A stretch of 62,587 bases of DNA from Methylobacterium frigidaeris (GCF_022179185.1 NZ_BPQJ01000036.1:1-62587); one strand, 5' to 3'. Counted from the first letter of the stretch, positions 52,602 through 62,405 are shown. A program made the numbers and translations. Notes: generated by a model not told the origin, from the letters alone.

Positions 52602-53066
52602 TCAGCCGAACAGGTACATCGCCCCCGGCAGGGCGACGAAACCGGCGGCGCAGCCATAGGCGAGCCACAGGCCCGGCCGACGGGCGGCGAGGCGGCGCAG
52701 GCGCTTGGCGGTCGGCCCGGCCTTGACGGTGCGCCCGTTCACGCACGAGCAGAGCAGGTTATGGGCCTCGCCGGTGCTCAACTCGAAGAAACTGCGGGCC
52801 TCTCCGAAGGTGTCGCCGGTGAGCCCGCTCGCCCGCAGGACCGGATCGGCATAGGCGAAAGCGAGCGGCGAGTTGTCGGCCCGGATCGCCGCTCGCATCT
52901 TGCGAGGCACGAACTCAATCTCCTCCAGGGTGATGAAGCTGCGGCCCGGATCGCGTTCGAGAATCTCGGCGAAGCGCTCGAGCCGGGCTCGGCGGCCTTC
53001 GAGAAGAGCCGGGACCGTCTCGACGTCGGCAATGTCGCGGATGTGGCGAAGCGGCTGATGTTCCAT
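52602..53066 (-). CDS. hypothetical membrane-anchored protein
   Basis: The 154-residue protein has a helical soluble part (VPALLEGRRARLERFAEILERDPG, FVPRKMRAAIRADNSPLAFAYADPVL) with one CSCVNG motif, followed by one C-terminal membrane segment (LWLAYGCAAGFVALPGAMYLF). I do not recognise it. The ATG at 53066 is used; a longer frame to 53198 lacks a ribosome binding site. The 240 bases before it hold no recognisable feature. Confidence 0.6.
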   Translation of the reverse strand: MEHQPLRHIRDIADVETVPALLEGRRARLERFAEILERDPGRSFITLEEIEFVPRKMRAAIRADNSPLAFAYADPVLRASGLTGDTFGEARSFFELSTGEAHNLLCSCVNGRTVKAGPTAKRLRRLAARRPGLWLAYGCAAGFVALPGAMYLFG

Positions 53067-53306
53067 GCTGGGAACCTCATCGATGCGCGGCAGCCCGTTG
53101 CGCGCTGCTGGTGCGCCAGCATGCGCCAAGCATCTCTCCGATGCATTGGCCCACGTTAACACATTCTCTTGATCGCCTTTCTGCCGAGCTTGAAGCAAAC
53201 GCCGGTAAAGCCGTTGGCGACAAGAGGTTGAATACGTCGCTTCAAGCGTGGCCTTTGCTCATCCGGCAGCCGGCCTGCGACCGCCGGACGCAGGCCGGCC
53301 CGGGCG

Positions 53307-54746
53307 TCAGGTCACCTCGAACCAGCCCCAGAGGCCGGTGTCGAACCGCTCCAGGGCCGTCGCGCTGACGAGCCAGCGGCCGGGATTGTCGGCCAGGAAC
53401 GCGATCCGGGCGGTGCGGCCCTCGAGCAGCTGGAACGTGTCGAGCCAGTAGGGCTCCCAGCCGTCGTCGAGGGGGTGGAGCAGCCGGAAGACGTGGCCGT
53501 GCAGGTGCAGCGATTGCGGGAAGGCGGTGGTGTTGGTGAGCGCCAGCACCACGGCGGTGTTGCGCTTGACCGAGAACAGGGGCGGGTTCTCCGCCCGCCC
53601 GGCGGCGCCGTTCAGCGTCCAGATCCGGGTAGGGTCGCCGGTGAAGACCGGGGCCGCTTCGGGCTTCGCCTTGTCGAACACCGCGCCGCCCGCGACGGCG
53701 ACGTCGCGCCGGAAGGCGTTCTGCAGCTTGATCTCCGGCGGCAGGAGCTTGTTCTCGCCGATCGGCGCCACCGGCGGCCGGGCCGCGACCGGCTCACCCT
53801 TCGCGACGATGCGGGCGAGCGGCATCCCCTGGCCGATCAGAGCCACCACGGCGCCCGCCGGCTCGGACGCCCCCGGCACGTCGAGGAGGATGTCGTAGCG
53901 GGTGCCGGGCTGGAAGGGGAGGGTGGCCCGCAGGGGCTCGAAGGTGTCGGTCGGCTGCCCGTCCACCGCCGCAACCCAGGCCTTGAGGCCATCGAAGCGG
54001 ATCCGGGTCGCACGGGCGTTGCAGGCATTGGCAAGGCGCAGGCGCAGGCGGGTGCCAGGCGCGGCCTCGATCAGCTCCGGCGCCGGCTTTCCGTTGATCG
54101 TGAGCGCGTTGCCGAGCCGGCCCGAGCTCGCCGCGAAGGCGACCTGCCCGAAGGCCGCGAGCGTCCCGTCGGCCTCCAAGCGCCAATCCTGCAGGATGAG
54201 CGGCACGTCGCGGTCGACGACCGGGGCCTTCGCCTCCTCGACCACCAGCATGCCGGAGAGCCCGCGCCCGGCGGGCTCGCTCGATCCGCCGACCACGAGG
54301 GGGCGGATGAGGAAGGTGCCGGCATCCGGCGGGGTGAACTCGTAGAGGAAGCTCGCCCCTGGCGCGACCGGAGCCTGCGTCACCCCGCCGACCCCGTCCA
54401 TGGCGTTGCGGTTGCGCACACCATGCCAGTGCAGCGACAGGGGCCGCTCGGTCTTGTTCTCCAGGCGCAGGCGCACCGCCTCGCCGAGCTTGACGCGCAG
54501 GACCGGCGGCGCCACCGATCCATCGCCTTTGCCGTCGAAGGTCCAGACCGGGGTCTCGGGCGCCGGCTCCGGCTTGATCCGTGCCTTCGCGGGCGTCGCG
54601 ACCAGCTGCTTCGCCTCCGCTGCGCCGGGTGCCGGCGAGGAGGTTGTTCCCGACGTCCCGCCCTGCGCCCGGGCCAGGGCCGGCGCGAGGGAGAGGGCGG
54701 CGCCGGCGAGCAGCACACGGCGCGAGGGCGGCAGGGACGACGGCAT
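53307..54746 (-). CDS. multicopper oxidase-like protein lacking key copper ligands
   Basis: The 479-residue protein has a Tat-type signal (SRRVLLAGAALSLAPALARA) and three cupredoxin-like domains. It keeps LHWHG (His 106, His 108) and LHLHGH (His 414, 416, 418). At the place of the HCHxxxH motif it reads WLVSATALERFDTGLWGW, so the type 1 Cys and both His are replaced (Ser 461, Ala 462, Thr 463, Arg 467). The second HxH motif, normally WYHSH, reads FLIRPLV. It may be a structural or electron-transfer-dead relative. ATG 54746 is chosen for the signal peptide. Confidence 0.85.
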   Translation of the reverse strand: MPSSLPPSRRVLLAGAALSLAPALARAQGGTSGTTSSPAPGAAEAKQLVATPAKARIKPEPAPETPVWTFDGKGDGSVAPPVLRVKLGEAVRLRLENKTERPLSLHWHGVRNRNAMDGVGGVTQAPVAPGASFLYEFTPPDAGTFLIRPLVVGGSSEPAGRGLSGMLVVEEAKAPVVDRDVPLILQDWRLEADGTLAAFGQVAFAASSGRLGNALTINGKPAPELIEAAPGTRLRLRLANACNARATRIRFDGLKAWVAAVDGQPTDTFEPLRATLPFQPGTRYDILLDVPGASEPAGAVVALIGQGMPLARIVAKGEPVAARPPVAPIGENKLLPPEIKLQNAFRRDVAVAGGAVFDKAKPEAAPVFTGDPTRIWTLNGAAGRAENPPLFSVKRNTAVVLALTNTTAFPQSLHLHGHVFRLLHPLDDGWEPYWLDTFQLLEGRTARIAFLADNPGRWLVSATALERFDTGLWGWFEVT

Positions 54747-54930
54747 GGCACCTCGCTGAAGGGAGTTTTCGGCGGAGTCGTTCGCGCGGGGCGGGCGGCC
54801 TGCGCGGGGATCCGCCTTGTAGCCGGGGCGCGGGCGCGGGGCGAGGCGTGACCTAAAATTCTTGCTGCGCGACCGATCGACCATGCTATAGAGCCGCGCC
54901 CGGGTGCGTCAGGCCTCGGGCGCGAGCGTC

Positions 54931-55015
<85 letters not shown>

Positions 55016-55158
55016 CCTCCGCCAGGCGACACGACGGATTGGGTTCAAGCAGCAGTGCCGGCCCCTTGTCCTGACGGTCCCGTCGCACGGCGTCGATGAC
55101 AGCGCCGTCCGGGCCCGCAGCCAGGCCGGATTCGAAGGTGCAAGGCGGAATGACGACG

Positions 55159-56568
55159 ATGCAGGTGACCGAGACCAAGGCCGAGGGGCTCAAGCGCGAA
55201 TTCCAGGTGGTCCTGCCCGCGGCCGAGCTGGAGAGCCGGCTCGCGACCGAGCTCGACGGGATCAAGGGCAAGGTGCAGCTCAAGGGCTTCCGCCCGGGCA
55301 AGGTGCCGGTCGCCCACCTGCGCAAGGTCTACGGCCGCTCCGTGATGGCCGACGTCGTCCAGAACGCCGTCAACGAGGCCAACCAGAAGATCGTCGAGGA
55401 CAACAAGCTCAAGCTCGCCCTCGAGCCTCAGGTGCAGATGCCCGAGGACAAGGACGAGATCGAGAAGGCGCTCGACGCCAAGGCCGACCTCTCGTTCAAG
55501 ATCGCTCTCGAGGTGATGCCGAGCTTCGACCTCGTCGACCTCTCGGACGTGAGCCTGACCAAGCAGGTCGTCACCCCCTCCGACGAGGAGATCAACGAGA
55601 CGATCGAGCGGATGGCCTCGGCCAACCGCCCGTTCGAGGACCGGCCGGAGGGCCAGTACGCCGAGAGCGGCGACCGCGTCGTCATCAACTTCACCGGCCG
55701 GATCGACGGCACCCCGTTCGAGGGCGGCACCGGCGAGGACATCAACCTCGATCTCGGCTCGGGCACCTTCATCCCGGGCTTCGAGGACCAGCTCCTCGGC
55801 GCCAGGGTCGGCGACGAGCGCCTGGTCAAGGTCACCTTCCCGGAGAACTACGGCGCCGAGCACCTCGCCGGCAAGGAGGCCGAGTTCGACGTGACCGTGA
55901 AGGCTATCAAGCTTCCGGGTGAGCTCAAGATCGACGACGAGCTCGCCAAGAACTTCGGCATGGATTCGCTCGACGCCCTCAAGGACGCCGTGCGCACCAC
56001 CATGGGCCGCGAGTACGAGGCGGCCTCGCGCCAGAAGCTGAAGAAGGGCCTGCTCGACGCCCTCGACAGCCGCTACTCCTTCGAGCTGCCCCCGAGCCTC
56101 GTTCACCAGGAGTTCGCCGCCGTGTGGGCCCAGGTCGAGCAGGACCTCAAGAACCGCGGCAAGACCTTCGAGGACGAGGACACCACCGAGGAGAAGGCGC
56201 GCGAGGAGTACCGCCGGATCGCCGAGCGCCGCGTGCGCCTCGGGCTGGTGCTTGCGCAGGCCGGCGAGAGCGCCGATATCAAGGTCTCGGACGACGAGGT
56301 GAATCAGGCCCTGATCGCCCGCGTCCGTCAGTTCCCGGGCCAGGAGCAGCAGGTCTGGGATTTCTACCGCAAGACCCCGCAGGCGCTGGCCGAGCTGCGC
56401 GCCCCGCTGTTCGAGGAGAAGGTGGTTGACCACGTCCTCGGGCAGGTCAAACTGGTCGAGGAGCCCGTCTCCAAGGAGGCGCTGTTCGCCGACGAGGACG
56501 ACGCCGAGGAAGGTGTTAAGGCCGAAAAGGCCGAGGCTGCTCCCGCGGGTGAGTCCAACCCGGCCTGA
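55159..56568 (+). CDS. tig: trigger factor
   Basis: The 469-residue ribosome-bound chaperone has the N-terminal ribosome-binding domain (LKREFQVVLPAAELESRL and the signature GFRPGKVPVAHLRKVYG), a central FKBP-like prolyl isomerase domain (GDRVVINFTGRIDGTPFEGG), and a long helical C-domain. The ATG at 55159 matches the family start MQVTET; an ATG three codons upstream (55150) is less likely because GGCGGA would touch it. It leads the tig-clpP-clpX-lon block. Confidence 0.95.
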   Translation: MQVTETKAEGLKREFQVVLPAAELESRLATELDGIKGKVQLKGFRPGKVPVAHLRKVYGRSVMADVVQNAVNEANQKIVEDNKLKLALEPQVQMPEDKDEIEKALDAKADLSFKIALEVMPSFDLVDLSDVSLTKQVVTPSDEEINETIERMASANRPFEDRPEGQYAESGDRVVINFTGRIDGTPFEGGTGEDINLDLGSGTFIPGFEDQLLGARVGDERLVKVTFPENYGAEHLAGKEAEFDVTVKAIKLPGELKIDDELAKNFGMDSLDALKDAVRTTMGREYEAASRQKLKKGLLDALDSRYSFELPPSLVHQEFAAVWAQVEQDLKNRGKTFEDEDTTEEKAREEYRRIAERRVRLGLVLAQAGESADIKVSDDEVNQALIARVRQFPGQEQQVWDFYRKTPQALAELRAPLFEEKVVDHVLGQVKLVEEPVSKEALFADEDDAEEGVKAEKAEAAPAGESNPA

Positions 56569-56679
56569 TCCCCGGCCGACCCCCTCGAGCGGGCGGCGGA
56601 CGGGGCCTGCGAGGTCGTTCGTTCCGCCGTCATCCCGGTCGCCCAGAAGCGGCCGGGTTCCGTTCAGAGGGCCAGTGAG

Positions 56680-57309
56680 ATGAGAGATCCGGTCGACTTC
56701 TACAACAGCGCGCTCGTCCCCATGGTGGTCGAGCAGTCGAGCCGCGGCGAGCGCGCCTTCGACATCTACTCGCGCCTCTTGCGCGAGCGCATCATCTTCC
56801 TGACCGGCCCGGTCGAGGACTATTCCGCGTCGCTGATCGTGGCGCAGCTGCTGTTCCTCGAGGCGGAGAACCCGAAGAAGGAAATCTCCTTCTACATCAA
56901 CTCCCCGGGCGGCGTGGTCACCTCCGGCCTGTCGATCTACGATACGATGCAGTTCATCCGTTGCCCGGTCGCCACGCTCTGCGTCGGCCAGGCCGCCTCG
57001 ATGGGCTCGCTGCTGCTCGCCGCCGGCGAGGCCGGCCACCGCTTCGCCCTGCCGAACGCCCGGATCATGGTGCACCAGCCCTCCGGCGGCTTCCAGGGCC
57101 AGGCCACCGACATCCTGATCCATGCCCGCGAGATCGAGGCCCTGAAGCGGCGCCTCAACGAGATCTACGTGAAGCATACCGGCCGCGACTACGACGCCAT
57201 CGAGCAGGGCCTGGAGCGCGACAACTTCATGACCGCCGACGCGGCCAAGGAGTGGGGCCTCATCGACGAGGTGCTCCAGAAGCGGGCCGAGGCGCCGGCG
57301 CAGGCCTAA
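56680..57309 (+). CDS. clpP: ATP-dependent Clp protease proteolytic subunit
   Basis: The 209-residue serine protease has the nucleophile Ser 107 in CVGQAASMGSLLL and the catalytic His 132 in IMVHQPSGGFQGQATD, with the Asp in ERDNFMTADAA. It starts MRDPVDFYNSALVPMVVEQS, typical of rhizobial ClpP. It forms the chamber fed by ClpX, encoded next. A stem GACCTCCC/GGGAGGTC (57353-57373) follows without a T-tract. The 280-base gap to clpX holds no gene. Confidence 0.97.
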   Translation: MRDPVDFYNSALVPMVVEQSSRGERAFDIYSRLLRERIIFLTGPVEDYSASLIVAQLLFLEAENPKKEISFYINSPGGVVTSGLSIYDTMQFIRCPVATLCVGQAASMGSLLLAAGEAGHRFALPNARIMVHQPSGGFQGQATDILIHAREIEALKRRLNEIYVKHTGRDYDAIEQGLERDNFMTADAAKEWGLIDEVLQKRAEAPAQA

Positions 57310-57589
57310 AGCCTGCGGCAGCGTCGCCCGCCGGAGGAACCCGCCCGGGTGGGACCTCCCCCGGCGGGAGGTCGCCGCTCCGGAAGGCGGACCCCCGATG
57401 CGGCCATTTGGCGGTAGCCTGTCGCATCCGTGGGATTGATCCGGCGGTGGCTGCGTGTTTGCATCGCGATTCTGCGTCGGGCGCTCGGCGCGCGGTGGGC
57501 GGTGACTGTTTCTTTAGCCGGGCGCCACTATCTAAAAGCGATGCGGTCGTGCCCCCGGGGCGGGACCGATCGGGGACTTGGAGACCCAT

Positions 57590-58861
57590 ATGAGCAAGGC
57601 TGGCGGCAACGACTCGAAGAGCACGCTGTACTGCTCGTTCTGCGGCAAGAGCCAGCACGAGGTTCGCAAGCTGATCGCGGGCCCGACCGTCTTCATCTGC
57701 GATGAGTGCGTCGAGCTGTGCATGGACATCATTCGCGAGGAATCGAAGTCCTCGCTGGTGAAGTCGCGGGACGGCGTACCGACCCCGAAGGAGATTCGGC
57801 GGGTCCTGGATGACTACGTCATCGGGCAGGACTTTGCCAAGAAGGTCTTGTCTGTGGCTGTGCACAACCACTACAAGCGCCTGGCGCACGCGACCAAGCA
57901 CAACGACGTCGAGCTGGCGAAGTCCAACATCCTGCTGATCGGCCCGACCGGGTCGGGCAAGACCCTTCTGGCCCAGACCCTGGCGCGCATCCTCGACGTG
58001 CCGTTCACGATGGCCGACGCCACGACGCTGACCGAGGCCGGTTACGTCGGCGAGGACGTCGAGAACATCATCCTCAAGCTGCTCCAGGCCTCGGACTACA
58101 ACGTCGAGCGGGCGCAGCGCGGCATCGTCTACATCGACGAGATCGACAAGATCTCCCGCAAGTCCGACAACCCGTCGATCACCCGCGACGTGTCGGGCGA
58201 GGGCGTGCAGCAGGCCCTCCTGAAGATCATGGAGGGCACGGTCGCCAGCGTGCCGCCGCAGGGCGGGCGCAAGCATCCGCAGCAGGAATTCCTCCAGGTC
58301 GACACGACCAACATCCTGTTCATCTGCGGCGGCGCTTTCGCGGGGCTGGAGCGGATCATCTCGGCCCGCGGCAAGGGCACCTCGATCGGCTTCGGCGCCA
58401 CCGTCCAGGCTCCGGACGACCGCCGCACCGGCGAGATCTTCCGGAACGTCGAGCCGGAGGACCTGCTGAAGTTCGGCCTCATCCCCGAATTCGTCGGCCG
58501 CTTGCCGGTCCTGGCGACCCTCGAGGATCTGGACGAGACCGCCCTGAAGCGGATCCTGCAGGAGCCGAAGAACGCGCTCGTCAAGCAGTACCAGCGCCTG
58601 TTCGAGATGGAGAACGTCGACCTGACGTTCCAGGAGGAGGCGCTGAGCCTCGTCGCCCGCAAGGCGATCGAGCGCAAGACCGGCGCCCGCGGCCTGCGCT
58701 CGATCCTGGAGAGCATCCTGCTCGAGACGATGTACGACCTGCCGGGCCTCGACTCGGTCGAGCAGGTGGTGATCGGGCCGGAGGTCGTCGACGGCAAGTC
58801 GCGGCCGCTCTACATCCACGGCGACCGCGGCAAGGACGCGCCGGCGAGCGCCAGCGCCTGA
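57590..58861 (+). CDS. clpX: ATP-dependent Clp protease ATP-binding subunit ClpX
   Basis: The 423-residue unfoldase has an N-terminal four-Cys zinc finger (Cys 15, 18, 37, 40: LYCSFCGK and FICDECVEL), Walker A GPTGSGKTLLAQ near residue 118, Walker B IVYIDEIDKIS, and the substrate/ClpP-contact region LIPEFVGRLPVLATL. It recognises and unfolds proteins for ClpP. A hairpin terminator follows. Confidence 0.97.
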   Translation: MSKAGGNDSKSTLYCSFCGKSQHEVRKLIAGPTVFICDECVELCMDIIREESKSSLVKSRDGVPTPKEIRRVLDDYVIGQDFAKKVLSVAVHNHYKRLAHATKHNDVELAKSNILLIGPTGSGKTLLAQTLARILDVPFTMADATTLTEAGYVGEDVENIILKLLQASDYNVERAQRGIVYIDEIDKISRKSDNPSITRDVSGEGVQQALLKIMEGTVASVPPQGGRKHPQQEFLQVDTTNILFICGGAFAGLERIISARGKGTSIGFGATVQAPDDRRTGEIFRNVEPEDLLKFGLIPEFVGRLPVLATLEDLDETALKRILQEPKNALVKQYQRLFEMENVDLTFQEEALSLVARKAIERKTGARGLRSILESILLETMYDLPGLDSVEQVVIGPEVVDGKSRPLYIHGDRGKDAPASASA

Positions 58862-58870
58862 TTGTCACCC

Positions 58871-58903
58871 AGAGGCCGCCGCCAAAACGGCGGCCTCTTG
58901 CTT
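58871..58903 (+). terminator. clpX terminator
   Basis: AGAGGCCGCCG (58871-58881) and CGGCGGCCTCT (58888-58898) form an 11-base stem with a CCAAAA loop, followed by a short TTGCTT. It probably ends clpX transcription; the T-tract is weak. Confidence 0.75.
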
Positions 58904-59130
58904 GAGAGATGGCCGAATGCGGCCGGGTGGCACGGTGCTTGAAAGCGGCACCCGGAGGAGCCACCTGAGAGTCAACGCGGCGGCCGCATGCTCACCGAAA
59001 CGAGGTGCGGTGCCGCGACCCGGCCGCTCTCCTCGTTCCGACCCCCGCGGCCCGGTCGGCCCCCATGTTCCTCCTGCTTGTCCCCTGTGAGGGGAGGGAT
59101 CTGGGCGTCACCACACAAGGAAGTCAGTCA

Positions 59131-61554
59131 ATGACCCAGCCGAAATCGCGCCAGCCCGTCGTCCCCGGCTCGACCGGGACCTACGCGGTCCTGCCGCTGC
59201 GCGACATCGTGGTCTTCCCGCACATGATCGTGCCGCTCTTCGTCGGCCGCGAGAAGTCGATCCGGGCGCTCGAGGAGGCGGTGCGCACCGATCGCCACAT
59301 CCTGCTCGCCACCCAGGTCAATGCCACCGACGACGACCCGGCGACCGACGCGATCTACACCATCGGCACGCTCGCCAGCGTGCTCCAGCTGCTCAAGCTC
59401 CCCGACGGCACCGTGAAGGTGCTGGTGGAGGGTGGCGGTCGGGCCAAGATCCAGGATTTCGTGCGCTCGGACGAGTACTACGCCGCCGAGGCCGAAGTGC
59501 TGCCGAACGATCTCGGAGACCGGATCGAGGCCGAGGCGCTCGCCCGCTCGGTGATCTCGGAGTTCGAGAACTACGTCAAGCTCAACAAGAAGATCTCGCC
59601 CGAGGTGGTCTCGGCGGTGATCCAGATCGACGAGCCCTCGAAGCTCGCCGACACCGTCGCGTCGCACCTCGCCGTCAAGATCTCCGACAAGCAGGCGATC
59701 CTCGAGATCCCGACCGTCGCCCAGCGTCTGGAGCGCGTGCTCTCGTTGATGGAGAGCGAGATCTCGGTGCTGCAGGTCGAGAAGCGCATCCGCACCCGCG
59801 TCAAGCGGCAGATGGAGAAGACTCAGCGCGAGTACTACCTGAATGAGCAGATGAAGGCCATTCAGAAGGAGCTCGGCGACGAGGACGGCCGCGACGAGCT
59901 GGCCGAGCTCGAGGACAAGATCGAGAAGACCAAGCTCTCCAAGGAGGCGCGGGACAAGGCATTGGCCGAGCTGAAGAAGCTGCGCCAGATGTCGCCGATG
60001 TCCGCCGAGGCGACGGTCGTGCGCAACTACCTCGACTGGATGCTCGGCATCCCGTGGGGCAAGCGCTCGAAGATCAAGAAGGATCTGCCCGGAGCGCAGG
60101 CGATGCTCGACGCCGATCATTTCGGCCTCGACAAGGTGAAGGAGCGGATCGTCGAGTACCTGGCGGTGCAGCAGCGCGCCAACAAGCTCACCGGCCCGAT
60201 CCTGTGCCTCGTCGGACCGCCCGGCGTCGGCAAGACCTCGCTCGGCAAGTCGATCGCCAAGGCCACGGGCCGCGAGTTCGTGCGCATGTCGCTCGGCGGC
60301 GTGCGCGACGAGGCTGAGATCCGCGGTCACCGCCGGACCTATATCGGCTCGATGCCCGGCAAGATCGTGCAGTCGATGCGCAAGGCCAAGACCTCGAACC
60401 CGCTCATCCTGCTCGACGAGATCGACAAGATGGGCATGGACTTCCGCGGCGATCCGTCCGCGGCGCTCCTCGAGGTGCTGGATCCGGAGCAGAACGCGAC
60501 CTTCAACGACCATTACCTCGAGGTCGATTACGACTTGTCGAACGTGATGTTCGTGACGACGGCCAACACCCTCAACATCCCGCCGGCCCTGCTGGACCGG
60601 ATGGAGGTGATCCGTATCGCCGGGTACACCGAGGAGGAGAAGGTCGAGATCGCGCGCAAGCACCTGATGCCGGGCGCGCTGAAGAAGCACGGCCTCGACG
60701 ACAAGGAATGGTCGATCACCGATGACGGCCTGATGCTGCTGATCCGCCGCTACACCCGCGAGGCGGGCGTGCGAAACCTGGAGCGCGAGATCTCGAACCT
60801 GATCCGCAAGGCGGTGAAGGAGATCCTGATCTCGGGGGTGAAGAGCGTGACGGTCTCGGCCGACAACCTCGACACTTTCCTCGGCCCGGCGAAGTTCCGC
60901 TACGGCGAGGTCGAGACCGACGATCAGGTCGGCGTCGTCACCGGACTGGCCTGGACCGAGGTCGGCGGCGAGCTGCTCACGATCGAAGGCGTCATGATGC
61001 CCGGCAAGGGCAAGATGACCGTGACCGGCAACCTGCGCGACGTGATGAAGGAGTCGATCTCGGCAGCGGCGTCCTACGTCCGTTCGCGAGCCGTCGATTT
61101 CGGCGTCGAACCGCCGTTGTTCGAGCGCCGGGACATCCACGTCCACGTGCCGGAGGGTGCGACCCCGAAGGACGGGCCCTCGGCCGGCATCGCCATGGCG
61201 ACGGCGATCGTTTCGGTCATCACCGGAATCCCGGTGCGCCGCGACATCGCGATGACCGGCGAGGTGACGCTGCGCGGCCGGGTGCTGCCGATCGGCGGCC
61301 TCAAGGAGAAGCTGCTGGCGGCTCTGCGGGGCGGCATCAAGATCGTGCTGATCCCGGAGGAGAACGCCAAGGATCTGGTGGAGATTCCGGATAGCGTGAA
61401 GAACGGGCTCGAGATCGTCCCCGTCTCGCGCATGGATCAGGTTCTTGAGCGGGCGCTGGTGCGCAAGCCCGAGGCGATCGACTGGGATGAGCCACTGCCG
61501 AAGGCCTCTCCTGCTCGGTCAGAGGATGACGCGTCGGGGTTGGTGGCGCACTAA
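59131..61554 (+). CDS. lon: ATP-dependent protease Lon
   Basis: The 807-residue AAA+ protease has the N-terminal substrate domain (LPLRDIVVFPHMIVPLFVGR), a long coiled hinge (RVKRQMEKTQREYYLNEQMKAIQKELGDEDG), Walker A GPPGVGKTSLGKS near residue 363, and the Ser-Lys protease domain with Ser in TPKDGPSAGIAMATA near residue 684 and the Lys in PIGGLKEKLLAALRGG. The ATG at 59131 has AAGGAAG upstream. A 269-base gap, without a recognisable gene, separates it from clpX. Confidence 0.97.
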   Translation: MTQPKSRQPVVPGSTGTYAVLPLRDIVVFPHMIVPLFVGREKSIRALEEAVRTDRHILLATQVNATDDDPATDAIYTIGTLASVLQLLKLPDGTVKVLVEGGGRAKIQDFVRSDEYYAAEAEVLPNDLGDRIEAEALARSVISEFENYVKLNKKISPEVVSAVIQIDEPSKLADTVASHLAVKISDKQAILEIPTVAQRLERVLSLMESEISVLQVEKRIRTRVKRQMEKTQREYYLNEQMKAIQKELGDEDGRDELAELEDKIEKTKLSKEARDKALAELKKLRQMSPMSAEATVVRNYLDWMLGIPWGKRSKIKKDLPGAQAMLDADHFGLDKVKERIVEYLAVQQRANKLTGPILCLVGPPGVGKTSLGKSIAKATGREFVRMSLGGVRDEAEIRGHRRTYIGSMPGKIVQSMRKAKTSNPLILLDEIDKMGMDFRGDPSAALLEVLDPEQNATFNDHYLEVDYDLSNVMFVTTANTLNIPPALLDRMEVIRIAGYTEEEKVEIARKHLMPGALKKHGLDDKEWSITDDGLMLLIRRYTREAGVRNLEREISNLIRKAVKEILISGVKSVTVSADNLDTFLGPAKFRYGEVETDDQVGVVTGLAWTEVGGELLTIEGVMMPGKGKMTVTGNLRDVMKESISAAASYVRSRAVDFGVEPPLFERRDIHVHVPEGATPKDGPSAGIAMATAIVSVITGIPVRRDIAMTGEVTLRGRVLPIGGLKEKLLAALRGGIKIVLIPEENAKDLVEIPDSVKNGLEIVPVSRMDQVLERALVRKPEAIDWDEPLPKASPARSEDDASGLVAH

Positions 61555-61577
61555 ACGTCTGACCCGCTGCTGACAAT

Positions 61578-61617
61578 GAGAAAGGCCCCCGGATCTTCCG
61601 ATCCGGGGGCCTTTCTC
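61578..61617. terminator. bidirectional terminator after lon
   Basis: GAGAAAGGCCCCCGGAT (61578-61594) and its perfect inverted copy (61601-61617) form a 17-base stem with a 6-base loop, ending in a short TTTCTC run. It lies between the convergent lon and mucR genes and can serve both. Confidence 0.92.
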
Positions 61618-61664
61618 TGCTCGGGCTGGAGCCCCCTCGCCCGAGACGGTGTCGGGACTGATCG

Positions 61665-62069
61665 TCAGGCGCTGCGGCGCCGGCCCAGCCCGCTGTTCTT
61701 CGCCAGCTCGGAGCGCTGAGCGGCGTAGTTGGCGGCGACCATCGGGTAGTCGTGCGGCAGGCCCCACTTGCGGCGGTACTCCTCGGGGGTGAGCCCGCGG
61801 GTCGACAGGTGGCGCTTGAGCGACTTGTACTGACGGCCGTCCTCGAGGCTGATCAGGTAGTCCGGGGTCACCGTCTTCTTGATCGGCATCAGCGGAACCG
61901 GCTTCTCCGCCTCGATCGGTTGGGCGTCGCCGAGCCGGCTCAGCGACTGGTGCACCGCGTTGATCAGGGCCGGCAGATCGGCCACCGGCACGGAGTTGTT
62001 GGACACGTAAGCCGACACAATGTCGGCTGCGCGCTCAATCAGGTTGGTTTCTTGATCTTGGTCCAGCAT
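61665..62069 (-). CDS. MucR/Ros-family transcriptional regulator
   Basis: The 134-residue regulator has the Ros/MucR fold: an N-terminal oligomerisation helix (LIERAADIVSAYVSNNSVPVADLPALINAVHQSL) and the DNA-binding block TVTPDYLISLEDGRQYKSLKRHLSTRGLTPEEYRRKWGLPHDYPMVAANYAAQRSELAKNSGLG. The Cys residues of the usual zinc finger are replaced (ISLED), so it is of the zinc-independent kind. Relatives repress exopolysaccharide, motility and cell-cycle genes at AT-rich sites. Confidence 0.92.
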   Translation of the reverse strand: MLDQDQETNLIERAADIVSAYVSNNSVPVADLPALINAVHQSLSRLGDAQPIEAEKPVPLMPIKKTVTPDYLISLEDGRQYKSLKRHLSTRGLTPEEYRRKWGLPHDYPMVAANYAAQRSELAKNSGLGRRRSA

Positions 62070-62376
62070 TCCATTGGCTCCGATGGCAGAGTGCGTGCCC
62101 CATGCGTCTTTGAGCGCCGTGGGTCAATATTTCTTTTTGCGAATGCGACAGAATTACACCGGAGAAACAAAATTGTGCACCATCGATAGTGAGCGGCTGT
62201 CGCCCCTGATAGAAATTTTTGCCTATGCGCTGATGTAATACATGCCCTGCATGCTGGGTTGAGCAAACCTCGCGTGCGCGAGCGTTCCGGTGGAAGCTAC
62301 CGGCACCATGGAGGCCCCCCGCGTCGAGACGTGCGAGAGGGGAGGGCTCCCTTTCGCGTGAGCGTCACAAAGGGAG
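62070..62376. other. mucR upstream region, AT-rich, no gene seen
   Basis: This gap between mucR and the rRNA promoter is AT-rich at 62110-62230. MucR proteins bind such sequence and often control their own gene. No coding frame or RNA gene is recognisable. Confidence 0.5.
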
Positions 62377-62405
62377 TTGACGGGGCAAATTCCGAGGCCT
62401 ATACG
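62377..62405 (+). promoter_or_regulatory. candidate rRNA operon promoter
   Basis: TTGACG (62377-62382), an exact 17-base spacer and TATACG (62400-62405) make a strong match to the alphaproteobacterial vegetative promoter. It points right and precedes an rRNA-type leader. Confidence 0.75.

Noticed and set aside
57353..57373. GACCTCCC/GGGAGGTC hairpin after clpP
   Set aside because: No T-tract and clpX follows in the same direction, so it is not a convincing terminator.
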